DNA of 64,000 nucleotides, taken from the NCBI RefSeq assembly GCF_025751555.1, contig NZ_JAOWLB010000006.1, positions 124,001 to 188,000 on the forward strand. The letters are read 5' to 3'. The stretch is from Ruegeria aquimaris. GTDB taxonomy: Bacteria > Pseudomonadota > Alphaproteobacteria > Rhodobacterales > Rhodobacteraceae. Both the position numbers and the translations under genes were made by a program. Below are positions 1 through 7,406 of the stretch, in pieces. Position 1 is the first letter of the stretch; each line of letters opens with the position of its first letter. The notes beneath the pieces are model-generated. The model ran no database searches and was not told the origin of the DNA. It was given only the letters and a program-made list of their open reading frames with translations.

Positions 1-203
1 TCGTAGTCGGTCTGCTCTGCCCCGTCCTTGTCAAAAGCGGTCTTGATGGTCCCGCAGACATTCGACCCGCAAGGCGCGACCGCAACGTGAAGATAGCCGC
101 CGGTATCCCCCGGTTCGGTTTTCCAGGTACCTGCCGCCGGGTCAGCCATGGCGGCACCGGCAACACCTAGGCCAAGCGCAGCAGCAAGAATCAGTCTGTT
201 CAT
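1..203 (-). CDS. DUF2147 family exported protein (C-terminus outside window)
   Basis: The first 67 codons are present and the rest runs off the left edge. The product opens with a signal peptide of about 20 residues (basic start, Leu/Ala/Gly-rich core, cleavage after an Ala-Met-Ala stretch). The mature part begins [11 protein letters not shown] and contains PCGSNVCG, the usual opening of DUF2147 proteins, small secreted or periplasmic proteins of unknown function. A strong AGGAGGG ribosome site lies 7 bases before the ATG. It is divergent from hisA. The family call rests on N-terminal motifs only. Confidence 0.8.
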   Translation of the reverse strand, partial: MNRLILAAALGLGVAGAAMADPAAGTWKTEPGDTGGYLHVAVAPCGSNVCGTIKTAFDKDGAEQTDY

Positions 204-336
204 GTGTATTCCCTCCTGTTTGCGTCAGTTTGGCGCTCCCGGCGACGGTCGGGCAAGGCTGACTTTGGGTCGCGTTGCATCGCCTCGCTGTCTTGTGCCA
301 TATCGCGCCAGACACTCAGCAGAAAGCCGCTTGCCC

Positions 337-1059
337 ATGATCCTCTACCCCGCAATCGACCTCAAGGATGGCCAGGCCGTGCGTCTCGTACATGGCGAGA
401 TGGACCACGCCACCGTGTTCAATGACAATCCCGCCGCGCAGGCGCAGGAATTCGTCGCGGCGGGCTGCGAATGGCTGCATCTGGTCGACCTGAACGGCGC
501 CTTTGCCGGTGAGCCGGTCAACGCCGCCCCGGTCGAGGCGATCCTGGCGCAGTGCAAGGTGCCCGCGCAGCTGGGCGGCGGCATCCGCGACATGGCCACC
601 ATCGAACGCTGGCTGGACAAGGGGCTGGCCCGGGTCATCCTGGGCACCGTGGCGGTCGAGAACCCCGCTCTGGTGCGCGAGGCCGCGCGCGCCTTCCCCG
701 GCAAGGTGGCCGTGGGTATCGACGCCCGCAACGGCCGCGTCGCCACCAAGGGCTGGGCGGAAGAGACCGATGTGATGGTTACCGATCTGGCCAAATCATT
801 CGAGGATGCGGGCGTTGCCGCCATCATCTATACCGACATCCTGCGCGATGGCGCGATGAAGGGCCCGAATGTCGAAGCCACCGCCGATTTGGCCCGTGCC
901 GTGTCGATCCCGGTCATCGCCTCGGGCGGGGTGTCCTCGCTGGAGGATCTGATTGCGCTGCGCGATTGTGGCGCCGCATTGAACGGCGCGATCTCGGGCC
1001 GGGCGCTCTATGACGGGGCGTTGGACCTCAAGCAAGCGCTGAGCGCGCTCAAGGGTTGA
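337..1059 (+). CDS. hisA: HisA, phosphoribosylformimino-5-aminoimidazole carboxamide ribotide isomerase
   Basis: Histidine biosynthesis: isomerises ProFAR to PRFAR in the cytoplasm. The 240-residue product is a full (beta/alpha)8 barrel. It has the N-terminal [12 protein letters not shown] strand with the first catalytic Asp, the GGGIRD phosphate loop near residue 80, the second-half catalytic Asp in the [14 protein letters not shown] segment near residue 165, and the ASGGVSS phosphate loop near 195. The reading frame is open for 63 more codons upstream, but the start chosen is the one where the family homology begins. It lies upstream of hisF and hisE in the same direction, separated by a DUF2867 gene. 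Confidence 0.97.
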   Translation: MILYPAIDLKDGQAVRLVHGEMDHATVFNDNPAAQAQEFVAAGCEWLHLVDLNGAFAGEPVNAAPVEAILAQCKVPAQLGGGIRDMATIERWLDKGLARVILGTVAVENPALVREAARAFPGKVAVGIDARNGRVATKGWAEETDVMVTDLAKSFEDAGVAAIIYTDILRDGAMKGPNVEATADLARAVSIPVIASGGVSSLEDLIALRDCGAALNGAISGRALYDGALDLKQALSALKG

Positions 1060-1071
1060 GCGCTGCGACAC

Positions 1072-1097
1072 AGCGCCCGGTTTCGATGCCGGGCGCT
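1072..1097 (+). terminator. Possible terminator after hisA
   Basis: A 9-bp perfect stem (AGCGCCCGG / CCGGGCGCT) closes an 8-base loop and is followed by a short TTTG, starting 12 bases after the hisA stop. The T-run is weak, so this may only attenuate transcription into the next gene. Confidence 0.5.
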
Positions 1098-1135
1098 TTG
1101 CTGTGTGATCCGGGCAGACCGCAAGGGGACCGCCC

Positions 1136-1630
1136 ATGACCCGCACCTACCCTATTGTCGAAAAGACCCCGCTGCCCGCAACCGCGCAGCTTTGGCGGGC
1201 TGTAGAGCCCGGCGATTTCATCGACGGCTATGCGGTAGAGAGCCGGATATCGCCGCGCGCGGCCGCCGAGATTGGGCTGGCCCTGCCCGGCTGGGCAAAT
1301 GCCCTCATGCGCCTGCGCAACTGGATCGTGCGGCCGCTGGGCCTCAAGACCGAGGTATCCGACAGCGGTGACAAGGCGATCTTTCCGGTCACCTACGAGG
1401 ATGCGGAGGAGCTGATCCTGGGCGCCGATGACAGCCACCTGAACTTTCGCATCTCGCTGGTGCAACAGGCCGGGCGGCTGCACATGGCGACCTGGGTGCA
1501 TCGCAACAACCTGCTGGGGCGGGTCTATCTGGCGGTGGTGATGCCGTTCCACATCCTGATCGTGCGCGGGGCCATGCGCCGCATCGCCCGGCACGGCGGC
1601 GCGATTGCATCCGCGCCGGGGGCACAGTAA
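1136..1630 (+). CDS. DUF2867 domain protein
   Basis: A 164-residue protein with no signal peptide. The central segment (residues about 55-140), with the FPVTYEDAEELILGADDSHLNFRIS and HRNNLLGRVYLAVVMPFH regions, is typical of DUF2867 proteins, a family related to the ligand-binding-type folds of unknown function. The last 30 residues contain a moderately hydrophobic stretch followed by basic residues, which could lie against a membrane. It sits between hisA and hisF in the same direction, but nothing in it points to histidine synthesis; the position is probably incidental. Function unknown. Confidence 0.8.
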   Translation: MTRTYPIVEKTPLPATAQLWRAVEPGDFIDGYAVESRISPRAAAEIGLALPGWANALMRLRNWIVRPLGLKTEVSDSGDKAIFPVTYEDAEELILGADDSHLNFRISLVQQAGRLHMATWVHRNNLLGRVYLAVVMPFHILIVRGAMRRIARHGGAIASAPGAQ

Positions 1631-1663
1631 AGACGGGCGACCCCGGCAACCCGCGAGCCTGCC

Positions 1664-2425
1664 ATGCTGAAAACCCGCATCATCCCCTGTCTCGACGTCG
1701 CCGATGGCCGCGTGGTCAAGGGCGTGAATTTCGTTGGCCTGCGCGATGCGGGCGACCCGGTGGATGCAGCCCGCGCTTATGATGCGGCGGGCGCGGACGA
1801 GATCTGTTTCCTCGACATCCACGCCACCCATGAAAACCGCGGCACCATGTTCGACGTGGTCAGCCGCACCGCCGAGCAGTGTTTCGTGCCGCTCACAGTG
1901 GGCGGCGGCGTGCGCACCCATGCGGATGTGCGCGCGCTCTTGCTGGCGGGCGCCGACAAGGTCAGCTTCAATTCGGCCGCCGTGGCCAACCCCGATGTCA
2001 TCGCCGAGGCCGCCGACCGGTTCGGCAGCCAGTGCATCGTCTGCGCCATCGACGCCAAGACCGTAGAGCCGGGCCGGTGGGAGATCTTTACCCATGGCGG
2101 GCGCAAGCCCACCGGGATCGACGCGGTGGAGTTTGCCCGCCTCGTCACTGCCAAGGGGGCCGGTGAGATCCTGCTGACCTCGATGGATCGGGACGGCACC
2201 AAATCGGGCTTCAACCTGCCCTTGACCCGCGCCATCGCCGATGCGGTCGACGTGCCGGTGATCGCCTCGGGCGGCGTCGGCACGCTGGATCACCTGGTCG
2301 AAGGTGTGACCGAGGGGCATGCCAGCGCCGTGCTCGCCGCCTCGATCTTTCACTTTGGCGAGTACACCATCCGCGAGGCCAAGGAACACATGGCCGCCGC
2401 CGGCATCCCGATGAGGCTGACATGA
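1664..2425 (+). CDS. hisF: HisF, imidazole glycerol phosphate synthase cyclase subunit
   Basis: The cyclase half of IGP synthase: converts PRFAR and ammonia (from HisH) to IGP and AICAR. The 253-residue barrel begins [20 protein letters not shown], with the catalytic Asp near residue 11. It carries the [10 protein letters not shown] and [10 protein letters not shown] phosphate loops and the second catalytic Asp in [13 protein letters not shown] near residue 175. Length matches the family. Its stop overlaps the start of hisE by 4 bases (ATGA), so the two are translationally coupled. HisH, the glutaminase partner, is not in the window. Confidence 0.97.
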   Translation: MLKTRIIPCLDVADGRVVKGVNFVGLRDAGDPVDAARAYDAAGADEICFLDIHATHENRGTMFDVVSRTAEQCFVPLTVGGGVRTHADVRALLLAGADKVSFNSAAVANPDVIAEAADRFGSQCIVCAIDAKTVEPGRWEIFTHGGRKPTGIDAVEFARLVTAKGAGEILLTSMDRDGTKSGFNLPLTRAIADAVDVPVIASGGVGTLDHLVEGVTEGHASAVLAASIFHFGEYTIREAKEHMAAAGIPMRLT

Positions 2426-2739
2426 GCATCCTGCACGATCTTGCTGTCACTATCGAGGCCCGCAAGGGTGCCGACCCGGATAGCAGCTGGACCGCCAAGC
2501 TGCTGGCCAAAGGGCCCGAGAAATGCGCCGAGAAATTTGGTGAAGAGGCGATCGAGGCGATCATCGAAGCGGTGAAGGGCGACCGGGCCAAACTCACCTC
2601 GGAGGCGGCGGATGTGCTCTATCACTTCCTCGTCATGCTGGCCGCCCGCGATGTCGCGCTCGACGATGTGCTGGCTGAACTGGCCCGCAGACAGGGTCTG
2701 AGCGGCATCGCCGAGAAGGCCGCGCGCCCCAAAGGTTGA
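2422..2739 (+). CDS. hisE: HisE, phosphoribosyl-ATP pyrophosphatase
   Basis: Second step of histidine synthesis: hydrolyses PR-ATP to PR-AMP. The 105-residue all-helical product has the MazG/HisE acidic motif [17 protein letters not shown] at about residues 37-53 and the [18 protein letters not shown] helix at about 60-77, which together bind Mg2+. It is a stand-alone HisE rather than a HisIE fusion, as usual in alphaproteobacteria. It starts within the hisF stop codon. Confidence 0.96.
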   Translation: MSILHDLAVTIEARKGADPDSSWTAKLLAKGPEKCAEKFGEEAIEAIIEAVKGDRAKLTSEAADVLYHFLVMLAARDVALDDVLAELARRQGLSGIAEKAARPKG

Positions 2740-2800
2740 CCCACCGGCGCTGAGCGGTACGATCCAACCAACTGAACCGACCACCGAACCGAGGCATCCC

Positions 2801-3361
2801 ATGACAACTTTCCGGGCCCTAGTCGCCACCCTGGCGGTGCTGTTCATCGCGGCCTGCACGGATACGCAGGCTGTCAGCCAAAAGGACGTGAACGCTCTGG
2901 CGCAACAATTGCGCGCGCTCGGGCCGGAAGTGGACCCTGCCGAGGCGCAGCGCGCCGCCGAAATCTCCTATAGCTATGGCCGGCAACTGGCGCGCGAATA
3001 TAACGTCACCAGCAGCCCTATTATCCATAACGCCAAGGTTCTGAACGGCTTTCGCGAACGCGGTCTGTGCGTGCACTACGCCCAGGACATGCAAAAGCGC
3101 CTGAATCAGGAGAATTTCCGCACTCTGGTCATTCACCGCGCCATTGCCACCCCTGACAACATCTGGCGCATCGACCACAGTACGGCCGTCATCAGCCGCC
3201 GGGGCGACAACATGTACGAGGGCGTCGTTCTGGACCCCTGGCGCAATGCGGGGGAGTTGTTCTGGTCCCCGACACGCGCTGACGAGGTCTACAACTGGCG
3301 CCCGCAGCGCGAGGTGCTGGAAGAGAAGGCCGCCGCAAAACTGGCCCGCCAGCCATCCTGA
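2801..3361 (+). CDS. Lipoprotein with a possible Cys-His-Asp peptidase-like triad
   Basis: A 186-residue protein with a lipoprotein signal: hydrophobic core ending FIAAC, so the lipidated Cys would be residue 19. The mature part contains, in order, RGLCVHYAQDM (about residues 95-105), RIDHSTAVI (about 124-132) and GVVLDPWRN (about 141-149). Cys, His and Asp in this order and spacing, with an Ala three residues after the Cys, resemble transglutaminase-like and papain-like cysteine hydrolases. That similarity is my inference; I do not recognise a named family. It follows hisE by 61 bases, is convergent with the CoA-binding gene, and is probably an envelope protein. Confidence 0.7.
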   Translation: MTTFRALVATLAVLFIAACTDTQAVSQKDVNALAQQLRALGPEVDPAEAQRAAEISYSYGRQLAREYNVTSSPIIHNAKVLNGFRERGLCVHYAQDMQKRLNQENFRTLVIHRAIATPDNIWRIDHSTAVISRRGDNMYEGVVLDPWRNAGELFWSPTRADEVYNWRPQREVLEEKAAAKLARQPS

Positions 3362-3364
3362 GCC

Positions 3365-3835
3365 TCAGAGCTTGGACGAGATGATACCGGTGGCAAAGCC
3401 GCCCATGCGCAACTCGCCGAACAGCCGCTGATACTCGATCTTGGGGCAGCGGTTCTGAATCACGTCCACCCCACGTGCCTCGGCCATTGCTGTGGCTTCG
3501 GCATTCTCGACCCCGATCTGCATCCAGACGGTTTTGAGATGCGGAAAAACGTCCAGCGCCTCTTTCACGATCGGTGGAACCGCCTCGGACCGGCGGAAGA
3601 CGTCCAGCATGTCGACCGGTTCTTCGATCTCGCCCAGACTGCCCCGCACCGTTTCGCCAAACATGGTCGCCCCGGCATGCCCGGGATTGACCGGGATCAC
3701 CCGGTATCCCTTGAGCCCCAGATATCGCGCCACGTAATAACTCGGGCGGACCGGGTTCAACGAGACACCCACGACCGCTATGACCTTGGTCCTGGTCAAG
3801 ACCCGTTTCAGAAATTCGTCGGAATACTCATGCAT
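3365..3835 (-). CDS. CoA-binding (Rossmann) domain protein
   Basis: A single-domain CoA-binding protein of the YccU type, 156 residues. The N-terminus has the strand-turn-helix VIAVVGVSLNPVRPSYYVARYL with the nucleotide-loop GxS. KGYRVIPVNPGH is the second strand, and VWMQIGVENAEA followed by VIQNRCPKIEY is the family C-terminal signature. Such domains resemble the CoA-ligase module of succinyl-CoA synthetase but lack the catalytic part; substrate and role are unknown. It is convergent with the preceding lipoprotein gene, with 3 bases between stops. Confidence 0.9.
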   Translation of the reverse strand: MHEYSDEFLKRVLTRTKVIAVVGVSLNPVRPSYYVARYLGLKGYRVIPVNPGHAGATMFGETVRGSLGEIEEPVDMLDVFRRSEAVPPIVKEALDVFPHLKTVWMQIGVENAEATAMAEARGVDVIQNRCPKIEYQRLFGELRMGGFATGIISSKL

Positions 3836-3903
3836 GGCCGCAGATTAGTTTCCGGTGCGCGCACTGCAAGAGACATTCGCGGTCTCTCCTGGACAGGACG
3901 AAC

Positions 3904-3932
3904 AAAAAAACGCCCAGGCAAAGGCCTGGGCG
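3904..3932 (-). terminator. Strong rho-independent terminator (leftward)
   Basis: A 9-bp perfect stem (CGCCCAGGC / GCCTGGGCG) with a 4-base loop, followed in the leftward direction by seven T. It ends transcription coming from the YHS-domain gene, whose stop is about 150 bases upstream. The interval therefore forms an unusually long 3' UTR or a separate small RNA. It also insulates the CoA-binding gene to its left. Confidence 0.85.
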
Positions 3933-4083
3933 TTAGGTATGGAACGAGGGACAGTGAAATGACCCGCGGCAGTTCCGTTCCGCGGTCACTGTGACATTTA
4001 GGCATGCATGCGCGGAAAAAAAGAGGTAAGCTCCAACTTTGTGGTGACATGTCGATTTCCGGCAGAAATCCGCCATTCCGCAA

Positions 4084-4530
4084 CTATGGGAACAGAACCC
4101 CCGGCCAGTTCCTTTCGGCCAGCGCAATGTTCCCCGGAATGTCCTCCTGCCACAGGCGCGCCACCTCGGGCGAGTGCACAAGATAGAGCTTGTCCTCGAC
4201 GATTTGCCAGGTGTCAGGGTCCGTATCCGTGAGATACCCACGCGCCACAGCATAGGCGCAATAGCCGCCGAACTGAGGTGCAAAGGCGCGTGGGTTGGCT
4301 TCGAAAATTTCACGATTCTCGTGGCTTGAGAAATGCCAATAGGCCGCCTTCCACATCACTGCGATATCGGGTGAACCCCGTTTCGGTGCACCGTTCCGGA
4401 AGTACGCCACCGTATCGAACCCACGAATGGCGACCCCGTCCTGTGCAAAGAACACGGTCGGATCTGCACGAACAGCGGAACCCACAGCGACAGTTGCGAG
4501 GCCAGAGATGAAAAGGCGGCGGTTCAGCAA
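4084..4530 (-). CDS. YHS-domain protein with signal peptide
   Basis: A 148-residue exported protein. The N-terminus MLNRRLFISGLATVAVGSAVRA has a paired Arg followed by a hydrophobic core, like a short or Tat-like signal. The mature part matches YHS-domain proteins: GVAIRGFDTVAYF near residues 33-45, WHFSSHENREIFEANPRAFAPQFGGYCAYAVARG near 65-98. The Tyr-Cys-containing motif is characteristic of these metal- or haem-associated periplasmic proteins. The role is not established. It has its own terminator downstream. Confidence 0.88.
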   Translation of the reverse strand: MLNRRLFISGLATVAVGSAVRADPTVFFAQDGVAIRGFDTVAYFRNGAPKRGSPDIAVMWKAAYWHFSSHENREIFEANPRAFAPQFGGYCAYAVARGYLTDTDPDTWQIVEDKLYLVHSPEVARLWQEDIPGNIALAERNWPGVLFP

Positions 4531-4651
4531 TAGACTTGCTCCAATCCTCGGGAACCCGTTTCAGATCGGAACAGAATGCCCGTTCCAGCCGCTTTGGAAA
4601 AGATATCTGACGGATATGTGAATGAAACCTGCACCGCTCTGGCGCCTTTGA

Positions 4652-4936
4652 TCAATCAAAGAAGTCCTCGATAGCGTCGGATAGGTCATCGAACAGGCGA
4701 TGGGCCAAACCCTTTTTCTTCTTCTTTTTCTTCTGCTTCTTGTGAAACTCGGCGTCCGGTCGGAACACATCTTCGCGCATCGAAGGCGAAGCGGCGCGGG
4801 CAACCGGCGCCGCCGAAACCCGGACAGAGTGTTTGATCGGTGCCCCGCAGCCATCGCAGCGCAACCGTCCGGCTTCGCTCTGCCCCAACGCCATTCTGCT
4901 CCCGCAGTAGCAGCAGGTTACAATTTCAGCGTTCAC
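4652..4936 (-). CDS. Small zinc-ribbon protein
   Basis: A 94-residue protein with two CxxC pairs: CCYCGSRM at residues 8-15 and CDGCGAP at about 27-33, a zinc-ribbon knuckle. A run of nine or ten Lys near residues 66-76 is followed by an acidic helix ending in DFFD. The poly-Lys/acidic tail suggests a nucleic-acid or ribosome contact, but this is inference. It lies 18 bases downstream of rlmB in the same direction and probably shares its transcript, consistent with a role around rRNA. Confidence 0.8.
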   Translation of the reverse strand: MNAEIVTCCYCGSRMALGQSEAGRLRCDGCGAPIKHSVRVSAAPVARAASPSMREDVFRPDAEFHKKQKKKKKKKGLAHRLFDDLSDAIEDFFD

Positions 4937-4954
4937 GGATCTCTCCAGCGGCGT

Positions 4955-5728
4955 CTAGCGCTCTCTGGATGCATATAGGGCGATGGCGGCCGCATTCGAG
5001 ACGTTGAGAGAACCAAACCCGCCCGCTGCGTCGATCTTGACCAGCTTGTCGACGGTTTCCTTGGTCTTTTGCCGCAGCCCCGGCCCCTCGGCCCCAAGGA
5101 CAAGCGCAACGGCCCGATCGCGCCGCCCAACCAGCGCCGTCTCGATCGTTTCCTCGGCTTCGCCGTCGAGACCCAGCACGATGTACCCCATGCCCTGCAA
5201 TTCGGTGATTGCCTCGGACAGGTTGCGCACGCGCAGATAAGGCTGACGCTCCAGCGCGCCGCTGGCTGTTTTGGCCAGCGCGCCGGTTTCAGGCGCCGAA
5301 TGGTGCCTCGTCCCGATCACGGCACTGGCGCCCAGTACCTCGGCCGACCGCAGAATGGCACCAACATTGTGCGGATCGGTCACCCGGTCGAGCAGAATCA
5401 CGCGGGGGCATTCATGCCCGACGCAAACGTCCTCCAGCCGCCCCCAGTCCAATGGTTTGACTTCCAATGCCGCCCCCTGGTGAACCGAGCCCGGATCAAT
5501 CGGCGCGCTGAATTTCCGCGGGTCCACGATCTCCGGTTCGATCCCTGCGGTAGCGATTGCTTCGGCAAGCTTGTCCTTTGCGTTCAGCGTCACGATCAAG
5601 CGCAATTTCACCCGGTCAGGGTTCTCCAGAGCATCGCGAACAGCGTGCAACCCGAACAGCCAGACGGTTTCCGCCGCCGCTGCCTTGCGGGCCTGTTCCT
5701 TCTCGACAACCCATTTCGGTTTCTTCAT
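4955..5728 (-). CDS. rlmB: 23S rRNA 2'-O-methyltransferase, SpoU/TrmH family (RlmB type)
   Basis: A SPOUT methyltransferase, 257 residues. A basic N-terminal extension (about 20 residues) precedes the substrate-binding domain that starts LFGLHAVRDAL. The SPOUT knot shows the three SpoU motifs: LLDRVTDPHNVGAILRSAEVLGA (motif 1), LVLGAEGPGLR (motif 2) and LNVSNAAAIALY (motif 3). RlmB methylates G2251 in the 23S P-loop using SAM. Assignment to RlmB rather than another TrmH-family enzyme rests on overall organisation. It is divergent from tRNA-Tyr. Confidence 0.92.
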   Translation of the reverse strand: MKKPKWVVEKEQARKAAAAETVWLFGLHAVRDALENPDRVKLRLIVTLNAKDKLAEAIATAGIEPEIVDPRKFSAPIDPGSVHQGAALEVKPLDWGRLEDVCVGHECPRVILLDRVTDPHNVGAILRSAEVLGASAVIGTRHHSAPETGALAKTASGALERQPYLRVRNLSEAITELQGMGYIVLGLDGEAEETIETALVGRRDRAVALVLGAEGPGLRQKTKETVDKLVKIDAAGGFGSLNVSNAAAIALYASRER

Positions 5729-5843
5729 TTGTGCGCCCTCCGGGGCCTGCGAAAGTTTCCTGCGCCAAAGCGGTTTTTTCCTGTTGACGCTCCTTTGGCG
5801 CGCTTGTAATCACGCCTCCACGTCAGGTGCAACGCCTGACAGT

Positions 5844-5927
5844 GGGCGACAGGCCGCAAGGTGTGGCAGGGGACTGTAACTCCCTCGCGGAGACGCACGC
5901 CTGGTTCGATTCCAGGGTCGCCCACCA
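5844..5927 (+). tRNA. tRNA-Tyr (anticodon GTA)
   Basis: Folds as a class II tRNA. The acceptor stem is GGGCGAC/GTCGCCC with encoded discriminator A and CCA, and the D-stem is GCC/GGC. The anticodon stem GGGGA/TCCCT encloses loop CTGTAAC (anticodon GTA), a long variable arm follows, and the T arm is CCTGG-TTCGATT-CCAGG. The GTA anticodon plus long variable arm identify bacterial tRNA-Tyr. No integrase or duplicated 3' end was seen next to it. Confidence 0.97.
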
Positions 5928-6038
5928 TCTCTTTCCAGACAATTGAACGGAACGGATGGTGGATGGCAACCATCGTTCGGCGCACGCGTGCGGCCCGCAT
6001 GTGCAGGGATCGAAGTTGACACAACCAAGCCAGACGCG

Positions 6039-6062
6039 CCGGGACAGGGGTACCCGTCCCGG
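6039..6062. terminator. GC-rich hairpin between tRNA-Tyr and the DUF2478 gene
   Basis: A 7-bp stem (CCGGGAC / GTCCCGG) with a 10-base loop that is itself partly palindromic (GGGGTACCC). There is no T-run on either side. It lies 7 bases past the stop of the leftward DUF2478 gene and about 110 bases past tRNA-Tyr, so it could mark a convergent transcript end. Confidence 0.35.
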
Positions 6063-6068
6063 TATCAC

Positions 6069-6590
6069 TCAGGCAGCCTGGCTTCTTTCCGCCAAGACCC
6101 GACGCATCCATTGGACGAGCCTGTCGATTTCGGGTTCAAGCTTTTCCGCAGCACCTTCGGTAAAGTCGAGAAACTTTTCCTCGTTCAGACCGTTGACCCC
6201 CAGCAGAACCGGAATGTCTTGCGCCAGTGCTTCGGCGATCAGGGGACGAAAACCCCGGCCATCGGCCTCGTGCTTGCCGAACTTGTTGACGATCAGCAGA
6301 TCGGGTCCATTACCCAAGGCGCCCATGACCAGCCCCACCGCGCGCTCCAGCTCGCCCGGATTCAGACGGCATCCCCGCGCACCGGCGCCCAGCGATTGCG
6401 AGATCCGGATCACCTCGCCCGTCGGCATGACCCGCAGATCCATGTCGCAATGGGCATTGTCGGCGCATTCGGTATTGGTCTGCACCACACCGGCCAAACC
6501 TACGCCTTCGGCCTCCAACCGTTCGGCTACGGCGCTCAGCAGCCGGTCTGTAGCGCCGCGCGCCTGTGTCGTTACATAGGCCAGGTTCAT
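6069..6590 (-). CDS. DUF2478 protein (NTPase-like)
   Basis: A 173-residue cytoplasmic protein starting MNLAYVTTQARGATDRLL, the usual opening of DUF2478 proteins, followed by AGVVQTN and a Cys/His pair (TECADNAHCDMDLRVM), ISQSLGAGARGCRLNPG, and DLLIVNKFGKHEADGRGF. These proteins resemble a degenerate P-loop NTPase fold and often sit near molybdenum-transport genes, though none are in view here. The ATG at the right end is preferred over an in-frame TTG two codons earlier. Function unknown. Confidence 0.85.
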   Translation of the reverse strand: MNLAYVTTQARGATDRLLSAVAERLEAEGVGLAGVVQTNTECADNAHCDMDLRVMPTGEVIRISQSLGAGARGCRLNPGELERAVGLVMGALGNGPDLLIVNKFGKHEADGRGFRPLIAEALAQDIPVLLGVNGLNEEKFLDFTEGAAEKLEPEIDRLVQWMRRVLAERSQAA

Positions 6591-6653
6591 TCCCAACCAT
6601 CCTTTCTTCCATCATCAATCATCATCTAGCACGCCCTCCCCCTTTCGGCCACC

Positions 6654-7319
6654 TCAGGGCATCGGTGACACGCCGATGACCCCCGCGTGGCCAAGCAGAA
6701 GGGTGCCAAACAGCACACTGGCCAGCATCATATCGACCGGGCGCAACAGTTCGACGCCATGCCGCAGAGACAGAAGCCGCGTGTTCGCCGCAAGGCGGTG
6801 CCAGTCGCGGTCCATGTCCCGCTGCTTGCGACGGTCGATCAGCCGCATGCCCAGCACCGCGAAGCCCGCAAAAAGGCCGAACAGCACCACATGTGCCAGA
6901 TCTCCATTTGCCAACAGATGGGCCAACGACCAGAGCGCCAGCGCCAAGGGCAGCGGGTGGCGCGAAAACGCCAGAACGCTCGGCGCGGCCGGGTCGAACG
7001 GCCCTCGCCCCATTCCGCCGAAAGATAGCGGATTGCAGGCACGCATGCCCGCAACGGCAATAAGGCAGACAACCGGCATAACGATCATCGGAACCCAGCG
7101 CAGGATGGGCAAGGGCGGGATCACCTCGACATAGGGCGCCTCGCCCGCGGCCACGATCAGCCAATACAACACGGCAAGCGACAGCAGGGAATAGGCCACC
7201 AGATAGCCACGTAACCCCAGTCGCGCGACCAACCAGGGCCGGACAGGCGGCCGGACCGGGATGGCGTGGCTGAGCAGGAACACGGCCAAAGCCGCCGCAA
7301 ACGCACCCCATCCGCCCAT
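6654..7319 (-). CDS. NnrU-family membrane protein
   Basis: A 221-residue integral membrane protein with about six hydrophobic segments. Family features are the N-terminal SHAIPVRPPVRP, the GLRGYLVAYSLLSLAVLYWLI helix, and SFGGMGRGPFDPAAPSVLAFSRHPLPLALALWSLAHLLANGD near residues 100-140. The latter carries the conserved Arg-His-Pro common to NnrU and isoprenylcysteine-methyltransferase-like membrane proteins. NnrU is associated with nitrite/nitric-oxide respiration in denitrifiers, but many homologues lie outside such loci. No denitrification genes are in this window, so the specific role is open. Confidence 0.85.
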   Translation of the reverse strand: MGGWGAFAAALAVFLLSHAIPVRPPVRPWLVARLGLRGYLVAYSLLSLAVLYWLIVAAGEAPYVEVIPPLPILRWVPMIVMPVVCLIAVAGMRACNPLSFGGMGRGPFDPAAPSVLAFSRHPLPLALALWSLAHLLANGDLAHVVLFGLFAGFAVLGMRLIDRRKQRDMDRDWHRLAANTRLLSLRHGVELLRPVDMMLASVLFGTLLLGHAGVIGVSPMP

Positions 7320-7406
7320 CTCTTGCCTCCGTCACATTCCGGTTGACCCTAGATCGACCCTTGCGACCCGGCCTTGCGCAAAGTCAAGCCGGACCGCAAG
7401 ACCGGA

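Noticed and set aside
5844-6068. tRNA-Tyr as an integration site
   Set aside because: No integrase, no repeated tRNA 3' end and ordinary neighbouring genes.
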